DNA from: Scopulibacillus darangshiensis
GTDB taxonomy: Bacteria; Bacillota; Bacilli; Bacillales; Sporolactobacillaceae
Direction: 5' to 3'
Assembly: GCF_004341035.1 (NCBI RefSeq)
Contig: NZ_SLXK01000002.1
Span: 106,488-170,487, forward strand
DNA length: 64,000 nucleotides
Within the stretch, counting starts at the first letter, position 1; each line of letters starts with the position of its first letter. The notes below the pieces were generated by a model. That model was not told the origin of the DNA and ran no database searches. It saw only the letters and a program-made list of their open reading frames with translations. Of the stretch, positions 19,314 through 28,735 are shown piece by piece. A program made the translations under genes and the position numbers.

Positions 19314-19354
19314 AAAAACCCTCTCCCATATAAATTATTTACTGAGAGAGGGTT
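19314..19354 (-). terminator. Terminator of yphF
   Basis: AAACCCTCTC and GAGAGGGTTT arms with a 20-base loop, then T-rich sequence on the minus strand. Confidence 0.75.
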
Positions 19355-19360
19355 TAATTC

Positions 19361-20074
19361 CTATTTCACCAAAAAAACAACCTGATTATTTTTGATCGTA
19401 TACGGAAGCGAATCGACGGGCACGTAAGGATGCTCTTTTAAAAGAAGATATCTTAGATCCTCACCGTTATTTGCGGATTTCCCCGATTTCTTGTAGGCAT
19501 TATAAATATCCGGCAAGTAATTAATATAGACATTGGACTCATTATCCATGACGAAACTTAATGGTTGTCCGCTGTAAGGGCTTATTACTGTGGGAGGTTC
19601 CTTATAACCAATATCTTTGAAGTCAATTTTATACACCTTTGCTCTAATAACGCCGCCGATTGGGGAAAAGCCCTTGTTATAGCGGTAGTTCTCGACTCGC
19701 TGCTTAATTTCTTGAACTTTGGCCACTAATGATAAATCAATGACCTTCACCTGCAAATCATGTTCTGGATTAACGATGACATATTCGAAATGGCCGCCTT
19801 CCGAATAGGCGTTATCCGGCGGTTTCCCCATATACTTTGGTATTAATCGATTGAAATCAATCCGGTATTTTTTATACAAAGGTGTTTTTTCATTGCTGTT
19901 CTTAATCGGTAACACACCGGTATCTTTCTTATAAGCTAGCACAGCGTTTTGGACCGCATCCATCTCGGCTTCATAAGCCACATGGCTCTGTGTTTTTTCA
20001 CTTCCGGGGTTCAAGCACCCTGATAGCATGGCGGTCATGCAGCATGCTATTATCACACCAATTATCTTGTGCAT
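19361..20074 (-). CDS. yphF: YphF-like lipoprotein
   Basis: Probable lipoprotein of unknown function. A signal sequence ends in the lipobox LSGC (MTAMLSGCLNPG), so the mature protein should be anchored outside the membrane at Cys. The rest is soluble, with no catalytic motif I recognise. Position between spoIVA and a DUF2768-type gene matches B. subtilis yphF. The ATG at 20074 is chosen because AAAGGA lies about 10 bases upstream; an in-frame ATG at 20086 overlaps that site. 237 aa. Confidence 0.75.
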   Translation of the reverse strand: MHKIIGVIIACCMTAMLSGCLNPGSEKTQSHVAYEAEMDAVQNAVLAYKKDTGVLPIKNSNEKTPLYKKYRIDFNRLIPKYMGKPPDNAYSEGGHFEYVIVNPEHDLQVKVIDLSLVAKVQEIKQRVENYRYNKGFSPIGGVIRAKVYKIDFKDIGYKEPPTVISPYSGQPLSFVMDNESNVYINYLPDIYNAYKKSGKSANNGEDLRYLLLKEHPYVPVDSLPYTIKNNQVVFLVK

Positions 20075-20135
20075 TGCAACCGACATCCTTTATGTATGTA
20101 GACGCTTCTACCATTTTATTAGTATTTTATAAGAA

Positions 20136-20321
20136 TCACATGATAACGATAATCATTAAAAAGGTGGAAAAAAGTAAAATTATATAAGCAACGAACGAAA
20201 GCATAAACCGGAAAATACCTTTTAGCTTAAATCGGCCGAACATTATCATCCCAGCTGCCAAAACCATTAAACCCATAGCTATAAAAGAGAGCCACATTTT
20301 AATTAAACCAGGTGTCATCAA
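20136..20321 (-). CDS. yphE: Small membrane protein, YphE/DUF2768-like
   Basis: 61 aa with two predicted membrane helices (residues about 8-27 and 38-60) and a short basic loop FGRFKLKG between them. Function unknown. Size, topology and location between yphF and the gpsA region fit YphE (DUF2768 family). A good AGGAGG site precedes the ATG. Confidence 0.7.
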   Translation of the reverse strand: MMTPGLIKMWLSFIAMGLMVLAAGMIMFGRFKLKGIFRFMLSFVAYIILLFSTFLMIIVIM

Positions 20322-20392
20322 CGAACCCTCCTCCCGTTACCCTAATATTTATCTTAAAGCAGGTTATTTCAAAAGGCAAAATTTTTTTAATT

Positions 20393-20431
20393 TAAAAAAC
20401 CGAAAGAAAACAAGCTGTTTTCCCCCGGTTT
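20393..20431 (-). terminator. Terminator after the SpoVIF-like gene
   Basis: AAACCG...CGGTTT outer arms with inner AAAAC/GTTTT pairs and a T-run on the minus strand. Confidence 0.7.
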
Positions 20432-20541
20432 ATTGACTAAAAACCTTCCGTGCATCATTTGCCCTTTATTAATATTGATGTGTATTCACTATACCGTATG
20501 CCCTGGAATAACATATTGCCGCTGACTATGGCCTAGTTTTT

Positions 20542-20802
20542 TTATTTTTGGTCAAACATTTTTGACAAGGAAGAGAAATTCATAGGGACGTTATTATTAA
20601 CAATTGCTTTGACGATCGCATCTTCCTTTTCTTTTGAAACTGATACATTAGCTAACCTTGCGACCTGTCCGACCAACCGCCTTACCGTTTTTTCATCCTT
20701 AAAGTTCGCATTCGAGACCGAATTAGCCAGACTAAAAATATCTTCTTTTTTCACATTCGTTTTCTTTTCAATGTGATCAAAAAAAGGATTGTTTGGATCC
20801 AA
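20542..20802 (-). CDS. spoVIF: Stage VI sporulation protein F-like
   Basis: 86 aa, starting MDPNNPFFDHIEKKTNVKKE, with NANFKDEKTVRRLVGQVARL and a C-terminal NNNVPMNFSSLSKMF. This pattern fits the SpoVIF family of small helical proteins affecting spore coat assembly. The preceding sequence carries AGGAGG. It lies directly after gpsA and before a terminator. The family call is from memory of the pattern; the position next to gpsA and spoIVA supports a sporulation role. Confidence 0.65.
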   Translation of the reverse strand: MDPNNPFFDHIEKKTNVKKEDIFSLANSVSNANFKDEKTVRRLVGQVARLANVSVSKEKEDAIVKAIVNNNVPMNFSSLSKMFDQK

Positions 20803-20883
20803 TGAAAGTCCTCCTTTTCCCTGCTTTCAAAACATTATATGCTGGGCTGACTCTCATTGTGCTGTGGATCCAAATTCATGATA

Positions 20884-21939
20884 TCAAAAAGGGCTGTTGC
20901 CTTCTTCAAGCTTTTCAGCAAGAATATCCGTCAATTCCCCAATTTCACTTGTTTTTCCCCGTCCCATCAGTTCATCGACAGCCAATTTTGCACTCTTTTG
21001 GTTAAAGAGAACATCATATATGGCGGCAGTAATTGGCAGGTCGACATCTTCCCTTTCAGATAAATAATAGGCCGCTTCAGTTGTTCTGACACCTTCAACA
21101 ACCATACCCATTTCTTCCAGCGTTTCGTCCAAATCATGGCCTTTGCCAAGCAGGTTGCCCGCACGCCAATTACGGCTGTGGACGCTTGTACACGTTACAA
21201 TTAAGTCACCCATCCCAGCGAGGCCTGTGAACGTTAACGGATGGGCTCCCATCTTAGTCCCCAAACGGCTGATCTCTGCTAGTCCCCTTGTAATTAAAGC
21301 TGCTTTGGCGTTGTCTCCATAGCCAAGACCGTCGGAAATCCCCGCACCAAGTGCAATGATATTCTTTAATGCGCCGCCAATTTCGACGCCAATGACATCA
21401 TCATTCGTATAAACTCGAAAATATTGGTTAATAAATAAATCTTGGACTTTATGTGCAGCCTTTTCATCGTACGACGCGACGGCAACTGTTGTTGGCTGGC
21501 GATGGCACACCTCTTCGGCGTGACTCGGGCCGGAGAGTACAACAACAGCCTCCCGTTTGCTTTCTGGGATTTCCTCCTCAATCATCTCGGAAATCCTTTT
21601 GGAGGTATGTGGCTCAATGCCTTTACTGCCGTGGATAAATAACACAGGTCCTTTGAGATGGGGTTTTATTTGCCCTAAGACATCCCTGATGCCCTTTGTC
21701 GGTGTCACTAGCAGGATCGTCTCCACATCTTTAACGGCCTCGCCAATATCATCGCAGCCAATAATATTGTTCGGCAATAACACATCCGGAAGATAGCGTT
21801 CATTAGTATGACGGCTGTTAATTTCAGTTATCTGTTCTTTTCTTCTGCCCCATAAATTCACAGTGTGGCCATTGTCGGCAAGAACCATTGCAAGGGCTGT
21901 TCCCCAGCTCCCTGCACCAATTACAGCTATTTTAGTCAT
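20884..21939 (-). CDS. gpsA: Glycerol-3-phosphate dehydrogenase [NAD(P)+]
   Basis: Reduces dihydroxyacetone phosphate to sn-glycerol-3-phosphate for phospholipids. The N-terminal nucleotide-binding site [20 protein letters not shown] is clear, and [25 protein letters not shown] carries the catalytic Lys. 351 aa. Start: ATG at 21939 (GGAGG 10 bases upstream) or the adjacent TTG at 21942. Its product is acylated by PlsY, the next gene upstream. Confidence 0.95.
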   Translation of the reverse strand: MTKIAVIGAGSWGTALAMVLADNGHTVNLWGRRKEQITEINSRHTNERYLPDVLLPNNIIGCDDIGEAVKDVETILLVTPTKGIRDVLGQIKPHLKGPVLFIHGSKGIEPHTSKRISEMIEEEIPESKREAVVVLSGPSHAEEVCHRQPTTVAVASYDEKAAHKVQDLFINQYFRVYTNDDVIGVEIGGALKNIIALGAGISDGLGYGDNAKAALITRGLAEISRLGTKMGAHPLTFTGLAGMGDLIVTCTSVHSRNWRAGNLLGKGHDLDETLEEMGMVVEGVRTTEAAYYLSEREDVDLPITAAIYDVLFNQKSAKLAVDELMGRGKTSEIGELTDILAEKLEEGNSPF

Positions 21940-21959
21940 CAATTATAGTCCTCCAGTAT

Positions 21960-22559
21960 TTAGATATCTTTTGTTTTCTTTCCAAGTCTGTTCTCTTCAC
22001 CTCTAATCAGACGTTTGATGTTCGTCCGATGCTGCCATATAGCGAGAAGTGCTATGATCAAACCGATATATGTATAGCTGAGTGGATTGTCGCCAACGTA
22101 TAATGAAAAAATTGGTGTGAAGATAATAAAAATAAGTGATCCGAGTGACACATAACGTGTCAGTATAATTAATATGATAGCGAAAACACCCGCGGCAAGA
22201 GCCGGTGAATACATAAGCATGACAAAAGCACCTATTGTTGTAGCGACACCTTTGCCGCCTTTAAACCCGTAAAACACCGGGAAATTATGACCGAGAATAG
22301 CGAACAGCCCCGTAGCTGCAACCGCCCATGAATCTAAATTCAAAACCATGGCGAATAACACAGCAACGACCCCTTTAAGAACGTCCAGCAACAAGACAGT
22401 CACTGCAGGGCCAACACCAAGAACTCGAAGCGTATTTGTCGCCCCGGCATTGCCGCTGCCAAATTCTCGGATATCGACCTTCTTAATTTTCTTTGTGATC
22501 AAGTAGCTAAAACTGATTGAGCCAATGAGATAGGCAATAACAAACGCTAAAATAAACAT
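21960..22559 (-). CDS. plsY: Glycerol-3-phosphate acyltransferase (acyl-phosphate type)
   Basis: Membrane enzyme adding the first fatty acid to glycerol-3-phosphate from acyl phosphate. Five or more hydrophobic helices are visible. The three conserved motifs are present: REFGSGNAGATNTLRVLG, YGFKGGKGVATTIGAF and WQHRTNIKRLIRGEENRLG. 199 aa is normal. It lies between der and gpsA. Confidence 0.94.
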   Translation of the reverse strand: MFILAFVIAYLIGSISFSYLITKKIKKVDIREFGSGNAGATNTLRVLGVGPAVTVLLLDVLKGVVAVLFAMVLNLDSWAVAATGLFAILGHNFPVFYGFKGGKGVATTIGAFVMLMYSPALAAGVFAIILIILTRYVSLGSLIFIIFTPIFSLYVGDNPLSYTYIGLIIALLAIWQHRTNIKRLIRGEENRLGKKTKDI

Positions 22560-22568
22560 GACATCCCC

Positions 22569-23885
22569 CTATTGTTCATGTTTTCTGCGAGAAAAAATTC
22601 TGATTGGTGTTCCAATAAAGCCAAAAGTATCTCTTATCTTATTTTCAAGATAGCGTTCATATGAAAAGTGCAGTAATTCCGGATCATTTACAAACAGAAC
22701 AAATGTTGGCGGCTTTACACTGACTTGTGTCGCATAATAAATTTTCAGACGTCTGCCTTTGTCAGATGGCGGCGGTGTCATCGCTGTCGCATCCATTATC
22801 ACATCGTTAAGCAAGCTTGTCTGAACGCGCATGCTATGGTTTTCAGCAACAGTTTGAATCATAGGCAAAAGAGATGTAAGTCTTTGCTTTGTCTGGGCTG
22901 ACAGAAAGACAATAGGTGCATAGCTCAGAAATTGAAAATGATCACGTATCTTTCGTTTAAAGGATTCCATTGTTTTATCATCTTTTTCGACGGCATCCCA
23001 TTTGTTAACTACAATAACAATGGCCCGGCCCGCTTGATGGGCATAGCCTGCAATCTTTTTATCTTGTTCAATGATGCCTTCCTCGCCATTTATGACAACT
23101 AAGACAACATCGGAGCCTTCAATGGCTTTTTGGGCCCGCAGCACGCTGTATTTCTCCGTTTTTTCGTACACCTTGCCGCGTTTTCTGATTCCCGCGGTAT
23201 CTATGATGACATAGTCTTGTCCATCCTTTGTAAAAGGAGTATCCACCGCATCTCGAGTTGTCCCCGCGATATCACTGACAATCACACGCTTTTTTCCCAA
23301 GATTGCATTAACCAGCGAGGATTTACCGACATTAGGACGGCCGATGATCGAAAATTTGATCGTAGATTCATCATAGTCATCATCTTCTTCAGCAGGAAAG
23401 TGGGCGATGACAGCATCTAATAAATCGCCCAAACCCAAACCGTGGGATCCTGATATTGCAAACGGTTCGCCTACACCAAGCGAATAGAATTCATATAGAT
23501 TTAATTCCTGCTTAACATTGTCTATTTTATTGACACCAAGGACGACAGGTTTCTTAGAACGATAAAGCATTTCGGCCACTTCCTGATCAGCGCCTGTCAG
23601 GCCGTCCCTGCCATCTACAATAAATAATATTACATCGGCTTCATCAACCGCCACGTTAGCTTGAGCACGCATTTGTATAAGCAACGGCTCATCACCGATT
23701 TCAATGCCTCCAGTATCAATGATATTAAAATAATGGTTAAGCCACTCACCGCTCCCATAAATACGGTCTCGAGTAACACCCGGTATATCTTCTACAATCG
23801 CCACACGGTCTCCGATAATGCGATTAAATATTGTTGATTTCCCAACATTCGGCCGTCCGACAATGGCTACGGTTGGTTTTGCCAT
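22569..23885 (-). CDS. der: Ribosome-assembly GTPase Der (EngA)
   Basis: Tandem-GTPase needed for 50S ribosome assembly. Two G domains each show GRPNVGKS, at about residues 8 and 183, followed by a KH-like C-terminal domain ([20 protein letters not shown]). The ATG at 23885 follows GAGGAAG; an in-frame GTG at 23894 is too close to that site. 438 aa is normal. Confidence 0.96.
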   Translation of the reverse strand: MAKPTVAIVGRPNVGKSTIFNRIIGDRVAIVEDIPGVTRDRIYGSGEWLNHYFNIIDTGGIEIGDEPLLIQMRAQANVAVDEADVILFIVDGRDGLTGADQEVAEMLYRSKKPVVLGVNKIDNVKQELNLYEFYSLGVGEPFAISGSHGLGLGDLLDAVIAHFPAEEDDDYDESTIKFSIIGRPNVGKSSLVNAILGKKRVIVSDIAGTTRDAVDTPFTKDGQDYVIIDTAGIRKRGKVYEKTEKYSVLRAQKAIEGSDVVLVVINGEEGIIEQDKKIAGYAHQAGRAIVIVVNKWDAVEKDDKTMESFKRKIRDHFQFLSYAPIVFLSAQTKQRLTSLLPMIQTVAENHSMRVQTSLLNDVIMDATAMTPPPSDKGRRLKIYYATQVSVKPPTFVLFVNDPELLHFSYERYLENKIRDTFGFIGTPIRIFSRRKHEQ

Positions 23886-23968
23886 ACACTGCACTTCCTC
23901 TCAAAAAAACTTGGCTTAACGCCAAGCCTTATATTGCTTTTTAATAGTACCAAAAAAACATTCGCCAC

Positions 23969-24586
23969 TCAATCTCTTTCCACAGGTCGGCCAACTTTGG
24001 TTTTGGGTACTTGTGATTTATTTATGACTTGCTGTAAAAAGTTTAGCGACCAATTCAGCACATGCCAGCCCACTGCTAAAAGGATAAAAAATGCCAGTGT
24101 ATCGAGCGCGTTATAATTGCCAATGGTGTCGTTTTTGGGTTGGATGATCACCGTTTTCAATCCTTCCCCCATACATGTGCCACTAAGCAATATTGAAAGC
24201 CTGAATCGAAATGGCTTGATGAGCATCTGTATGGTGCCAAAAATCACCATCAAAAAGAGCCATTGCGGAACAATTAACCTGATCGCTGGATCATACATCT
24301 GATAGCAATGATATAAAAAGTAAAGCATCATTAAAATATAGTTTACAACGGTATGATAAAAAAGTTTTATGAGTGGTGAGCCTATGTTGATGCAGATACC
24401 GATTAAAAACATGAGTATGAATGCAGCATTAACATCATAACTATTGATATGAAGGGTTATACCGGAGGCAATAATCACAATAAGGCATCCTGCAGCCATC
24501 CATAATCTTAAGCCTCTTTTACGCATGATAAATGTTGCTAAGATCCAAACCCCCCAAAAAACCCAATAAAAAATCATCCCGTCCAT
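23969..24586 (-). CDS. yphA: YphA-like membrane protein
   Basis: 205 aa with about six predicted membrane helices and short loops; function unknown. The ATG at 24586 follows GAGGTG at good spacing, whereas the longer frame to 24643 runs into the rpsA terminator. Size, topology and position between rpsA and der match B. subtilis YphA. Confidence 0.7.
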   Translation of the reverse strand: MDGMIFYWVFWGVWILATFIMRKRGLRLWMAAGCLIVIIASGITLHINSYDVNAAFILMFLIGICINIGSPLIKLFYHTVVNYILMMLYFLYHCYQMYDPAIRLIVPQWLFLMVIFGTIQMLIKPFRFRLSILLSGTCMGEGLKTVIIQPKNDTIGNYNALDTLAFFILLAVGWHVLNWSLNFLQQVINKSQVPKTKVGRPVERD

Positions 24587-24645
24587 TAGCTTCACCTCAT
24601 ATGTCATTATGGGAGAAGAGACGGAATGATAAACGTGATTCAAAT

Positions 24646-24673
24646 AAAAAGCAACCCATTAAGGATTGCTTTA
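24646..24673 (-). terminator. Terminator of rpsA-like gene
   Basis: AAAGCAA and TTGCTTT arms followed by T-rich sequence on the minus strand, 7 bases past the stop codon. Confidence 0.75.
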
Positions 24674-24679
24674 TCAAAA

Positions 24680-25831
24680 TTATTTGTATTTCTTTAACTG
24701 ATCGCCAATCATATCACCAAGGGAAAAGCCCGAGGAGTTATCATCCTGCGGAAGATCAGCATGGTGGTGAGTCTGTTCTTGTTTTTGCGGTTCCTCAAGT
24801 TCTCGAATACTAAGTGATACGCGTTTTTCATTAAAGTTAACATCCAATACTTTAACTTTAATTTGCTCGCCTTCAGAGAGCACTTCCCCAGGGGTACCAA
24901 TGTGGCTGTGCGAAATTTCCGAAATGTGCACAAGGCCTTCCACGCCAGGTAAAAGCTCAACAAAGGCACCAAATGGTACAAGTCTTTTGACAGTGCCTTC
25001 TAAGATATCCCCCGCCTTAATTTTTCCTTGAGCATCTTCCCAAGGGCCTGGCTGCGTATCTTTGATTGAAAGCGAAATACGTTCGTTGTCACGGTCGATA
25101 GACAGCACCTTAACATTAACCGTGTCACCTTCAGACACAACGTCAGATGGTGATTCAACTCGGTTGTGGGCAAGCTGAGAAATGTGTACAAGCCCGTCAA
25201 CACCGCCGATATCAACAAAAGCACCAAAATCGGTTAGTCGTTGTACGGTCCCTTCCAAAACATCACCTGCCTGAATGTTAGCGAGTGTTTTTTCTTTCGC
25301 CAAATCGGCTTTTTCATCTAGAACGGCACGGTGGGAAAGAATAACCTTTCTTTTTTCCCGGTCGAGCTCAACAATCTTAACATCCAATTCGCGGCCTTTG
25401 TATTCACCGAAGTCCTCTACAAAATGCCGTTCTACTAAGGAAGCAGGAATGAAGCCGCGGACGCCTAAATCAACGACAAGCCCGCCTTTGACAACATCAG
25501 CTATTTCAACTTCAAAAGTCGTTTTTTCTTCATAATTTTTCTCAAGATCTTCCCATGCTTTATCTGCATCAACTTCCTTTTTGGAAAGGACAAGCTCATC
25601 ATCAGATAATTTCGTCACTTTAACCGTCACGTCGTCACCGACAGTTAGAAGATCGCTCACCTTTTCAACATGCAGGCTTGACAGCTCGCTAATAGGCAAT
25701 ATGCCCTCTTTTTTGTAGCCTACATCAACCAATGCATGCTTTTCTTCCACTGTGGTTACTTTGCCGTTAACGACATCGCCGATTGATAATGCATCGAATG
25801 TTGCCATTTCGTTGTTCGTTTCTTCAACCAT
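24680..25831 (-). CDS. ypfD: S1 RNA-binding domain protein (YpfD, ribosomal S1 homologue)
   Basis: Four S1 (OB-fold) domains at roughly residues 15-83, 100-167, 186-254 and 271-340. The last two show the typical GAFVDIGGVDGLVHISQL and GAFVELLPGVEGLVHISEI. The acidic C-terminal tail ends FSLGDMIGDQLKKYK, as in Bacillus YpfD. Gram-positive S1 homologues are shorter than E. coli S1 and are not stable ribosome parts; the exact role is uncertain. 383 aa. Downstream of cmk and plsC as in related Bacillales. Confidence 0.93.
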   Translation of the reverse strand: MVEETNNEMATFDALSIGDVVNGKVTTVEEKHALVDVGYKKEGILPISELSSLHVEKVSDLLTVGDDVTVKVTKLSDDELVLSKKEVDADKAWEDLEKNYEEKTTFEVEIADVVKGGLVVDLGVRGFIPASLVERHFVEDFGEYKGRELDVKIVELDREKRKVILSHRAVLDEKADLAKEKTLANIQAGDVLEGTVQRLTDFGAFVDIGGVDGLVHISQLAHNRVESPSDVVSEGDTVNVKVLSIDRDNERISLSIKDTQPGPWEDAQGKIKAGDILEGTVKRLVPFGAFVELLPGVEGLVHISEISHSHIGTPGEVLSEGEQIKVKVLDVNFNEKRVSLSIRELEEPQKQEQTHHHADLPQDDNSSGFSLGDMIGDQLKKYK

Positions 25832-25961
25832 AAATCAGTGACCTCCTTTAATTGAACCAAAACAAAACACATAAAAATACCATACTTTAAACTTCTTACA
25901 AACAGAGTATTTTGTCAAGTAGATTACCTTAAGATTAAATCAAACGACCAAAACGCTGCTT

Positions 25962-26546
25962 CTATTTATTCTGGTCGATAATTCGCTGAATATGCGTCAT
26001 TATTATCTCGGTAACTTCAGAGGCTTTGGCCCTCTGTTGCTTTTCTTCTGATAGATCTATCGGTTTCCCAAATACTATTTTAACGGGCTTTAAAAATTTA
26101 TACCGCCCTATCACAGCACAAGGAACGACTGCCGCATCTGTTTTAAGAGCAAAAAAGCCCGCCCCGGATAAGCCCTTTCTCAAATGCTCGGCCGTATTTC
26201 GTGTACCCTCAGGAAAAATCAAAAGTGTCCTATTCTCATTCAACAGCTTCATCGCCATTCTGATTGCTCCCCTATCACCTGAACCCCGTTTGATAGGGAA
26301 CGCATTGAGCCGACTAATCAGCGGACCAAACAAAGGCACTTCAAACAATTCGGATTTCGCCATGAAGGTTAGATCTCTTGGGCATGTGGCACCAATCAGA
26401 GGCGGATCAAAGTTGGATGTATGATTGCTGCATAGAATAATGCCTCCCTCTTTGGGCAAATTTTCCGCACCATAAACATGGACGCGGTTAAAAATCCCAA
26501 AGAAAATCTTAGCTGTTTGTTTGCCGATTCCATAAAGGTTCACCAT
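25962..26546 (-). CDS. plsC: 1-acyl-sn-glycerol-3-phosphate acyltransferase
   Basis: Adds the second acyl chain to make phosphatidic acid. The HX4D catalytic motif is in SNHTSNFDPPLIG and the substrate motif is FPEGTRNT. A short hydrophobic region precedes the domain, consistent with peripheral membrane binding. 194 aa. The ATG overlaps the cmk stop by one base (TAATG). Which acyl donor it uses cannot be told from sequence. Confidence 0.9.
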   Translation of the reverse strand: MVNLYGIGKQTAKIFFGIFNRVHVYGAENLPKEGGIILCSNHTSNFDPPLIGATCPRDLTFMAKSELFEVPLFGPLISRLNAFPIKRGSGDRGAIRMAMKLLNENRTLLIFPEGTRNTAEHLRKGLSGAGFFALKTDAAVVPCAVIGRYKFLKPVKIVFGKPIDLSEEKQQRAKASEVTEIIMTHIQRIIDQNK

Positions 26547-27217
26547 TACACCCTCTCTTTCACGATATCCAAAATACGGGTGATGACCTCACTGATAGAA
26601 AGTGAGGTCGTATCAATTTCAACAGCATCGGCCGCTTTTACTAGAGGTGAAACTTCTCTTTCACTATCTTTTTTATCGCGAAGGGCAATGTCGTTCTTAA
26701 GCTGTTCCAATGGCGTTTGGATACCTTTGGCTTGTTGCTCCCTGTAGCGGCGTTCGGCGCGTTCATCCACAGAAGCTCTAAGAAAAATTTTCACCTTGGC
26801 ATTTGGAAGGACATGAGTGCCGATGTCGCGGCCATCCATTACCACGCCGCCTTGGTCAGCCATCAACCGCTGCCGACGGACCAATTCTTCTCTAACCTCC
26901 TGGTGCTGTGAGACAAGAGAAACGTGATTTGTCACATCTTCAAAACGAATGGCATCAGATACATCTCTTCCGTCTAATAATACCCTTTGCCCTTGCTCTG
27001 TGGGAATAAGTTTAATTGTCGTATCAGTTAACAATTCTTGTAATGCCTGACCCTTATGGAGATCAACCTTCTCTTGCAAAGCTTTATATGTTATAGCTCG
27101 GTACATAGCACCTGTGTCTATATATATGTAAGATAATTGGTCTGCAATATGCTTGGCAACTGTACTTTTTCCCGCTGCAGCCGGACCATCAATGGCGATT
27201 TGAAACTTTTTTTCCAT
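26546..27217 (-). CDS. cmk: Cytidylate kinase
   Basis: Phosphorylates CMP and dCMP. The P-loop [17 protein letters not shown] is at the N terminus; [16 protein letters not shown] and [20 protein letters not shown] are family signatures. 223 aa is normal. It leads a cmk-plsC-ypfD cluster. In B. subtilis ypfB and the c-di-GMP receptor gene ypfA lie between ypeB and cmk; here they are absent. Confidence 0.95.
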   Translation of the reverse strand: MEKKFQIAIDGPAAAGKSTVAKHIADQLSYIYIDTGAMYRAITYKALQEKVDLHKGQALQELLTDTTIKLIPTEQGQRVLLDGRDVSDAIRFEDVTNHVSLVSQHQEVREELVRRQRLMADQGGVVMDGRDIGTHVLPNAKVKIFLRASVDERAERRYREQQAKGIQTPLEQLKNDIALRDKKDSEREVSPLVKAADAVEIDTTSLSISEVITRILDIVKERV

Positions 27218-27265
27218 AAATAACCTTTAACTCCCATCCTATTATTCATCCTTATTATGTTTATT

Positions 27266-27274
27266 ACTATACCA
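27266..27274 (-). promoter_or_regulatory. Candidate extended -10 promoter of cmk
   Basis: TGGTATAGT (27274-27266) is an extended -10 element about 50 bases before cmk; no good -35 was seen. Confidence 0.4.
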
Positions 27275-27362
27275 TAAATCACTTTAATTTTCTCATTAGC
27301 AGTTCTTGCTCAAAGCAATATGGGAAGTCTGACTTTTAGAATAATTATGTCATGGTTAAAGG

Positions 27363-27395
27363 AAAAGGGAAAGCCTTTTTTGGCCTTCCCCCTTT
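27363..27395 (-). terminator. Terminator of sleB-ypeB
   Basis: GGGAAGGCC and GGCTTTCCC pair over 9 bp (one G-U), followed by TTTTCCTTT on the minus strand, directly after the ypeB stop. Confidence 0.8.
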
Positions 27396-27396
27396 G

Positions 27397-28719
27397 TTAA
27401 TCCGTGAGTAATTCTACGTTTTCCTGAGTGCCGTCATTTGCGTTGATAAAGATGCGGTATGTGTCGTTCCCTTTCGTTGCGAGAAGTTCATAACAAAGGA
27501 TATTGTTGCCTGATTCATTTTGGAATATTGCCAGATGAGTCTCTTGGACTTTAATATTTGAATTAAGATCTTTCAGTGCCTCGGATTTAGAAATCTTTGG
27601 TGTCATATCAATATCTATCGACCGGTTGATAAGATAATCCGTTTCATCTAATGCAATGATCTCACCATTATCAAGTGCCACTTTGACCCTTAATGATGCA
27701 GGGTATACCCGGACATCTCCTACTTTTTTAACATAGGTGAAAACACCGATGTTTTGATATTGATCACTTTTTACCATTGTCATATTCTTGAAGTCATGTT
27801 TCTTTAGAAAGCTTTCAGCTTTTTGCGAAGCCTCATGCAAGCTGAGCTTGTCGTATTTTACAGGTCTATTCTTGATAAACCAGATGACATGGCCTCCCTT
27901 TTTCGTAACGGAAGCGACAATGCTATTGTCGGTTTTCTTATCTTTAACCGTCATATTGTACGCTGGATAATTGGATCCTTTGCCCGTTTTTTGAATGGAA
28001 ATGGTATCCGTGTTATTCAGGTTTAAAAAGTGTTTTAGCCTTAATACCGCCGTGTTTTTATCAACAGGCTTTCCACTGATCTTTTTGAATTTCTTCTCTT
28101 CATCGGTGTTCAACTGATTCATTTCCGGGCCCCACTGCTCTGAAAATGTTTCAGCTTTGCCATCGACGGTTTTTAGCCCGTCTATAACTTGATTATCATT
28201 TTTTTGCTTTTGCGAAGATAAAGCAAGTTCGACATCCATCCAACGGAGATGATTTTGCATCACGACATTTTGAACTTTTCTAAGCCCTTTTTCTACATCC
28301 GTTGATTGTTTGTACAGATTTTCCAGAGTATTATATTCTTGCTTTGACAAGGCGCTGTCTCCCTTATCCTTTACACCCGTCTGGTAGCTGTATTTTCCTA
28401 CATTTGTTAAAAACTCGTTCGTTTTGTTAAAGGGTAAAAGCGTCAAAGGCAGCTCACCGACTGCGCCATGAGCTAAAGCCGAAAGGCGCCAGACATCCGC
28501 TAATTCCGGCCGCATCGATTTACGTGAATTCATAGCTAAAGTTGTACCGATTTTATTTTGCAGCTGATCAACATAATACGTTAATTCATGGTAAGATTGT
28601 TGATAATTATTTTCTGCATGAATAAGTACAGCATTTTTTTCTTTGTGTTCTTGGTAACCCCAATAACCAACACCGACAACAGCTACGGCCAGGATTCCAA
28701 TAATCACTGAACGGATCAC
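27397..28719 (-). CDS. ypeB: Germination protein YpeB
   Basis: Inner-spore-membrane protein needed to place and stabilise the cortex lytic enzyme SleB. One N-terminal membrane helix (about residues 4-21) is followed by a large outside domain; the C-terminal half has repeated PepSY-like segments (GGHVIWFIKNRP; LDNGEIIALDETDYL). The start is a GTG 7 bases after GGAGGTG. 440 aa matches the family (about 450). It is co-transcribed with sleB 16 bases upstream. Confidence 0.92.
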   Translation of the reverse strand: MIRSVIIGILAVAVVGVGYWGYQEHKEKNAVLIHAENNYQQSYHELTYYVDQLQNKIGTTLAMNSRKSMRPELADVWRLSALAHGAVGELPLTLLPFNKTNEFLTNVGKYSYQTGVKDKGDSALSKQEYNTLENLYKQSTDVEKGLRKVQNVVMQNHLRWMDVELALSSQKQKNDNQVIDGLKTVDGKAETFSEQWGPEMNQLNTDEEKKFKKISGKPVDKNTAVLRLKHFLNLNNTDTISIQKTGKGSNYPAYNMTVKDKKTDNSIVASVTKKGGHVIWFIKNRPVKYDKLSLHEASQKAESFLKKHDFKNMTMVKSDQYQNIGVFTYVKKVGDVRVYPASLRVKVALDNGEIIALDETDYLINRSIDIDMTPKISKSEALKDLNSNIKVQETHLAIFQNESGNNILCYELLATKGNDTYRIFINANDGTQENVELLTD

Positions 28720-28735
28720 AACGCATCACCTCCAT

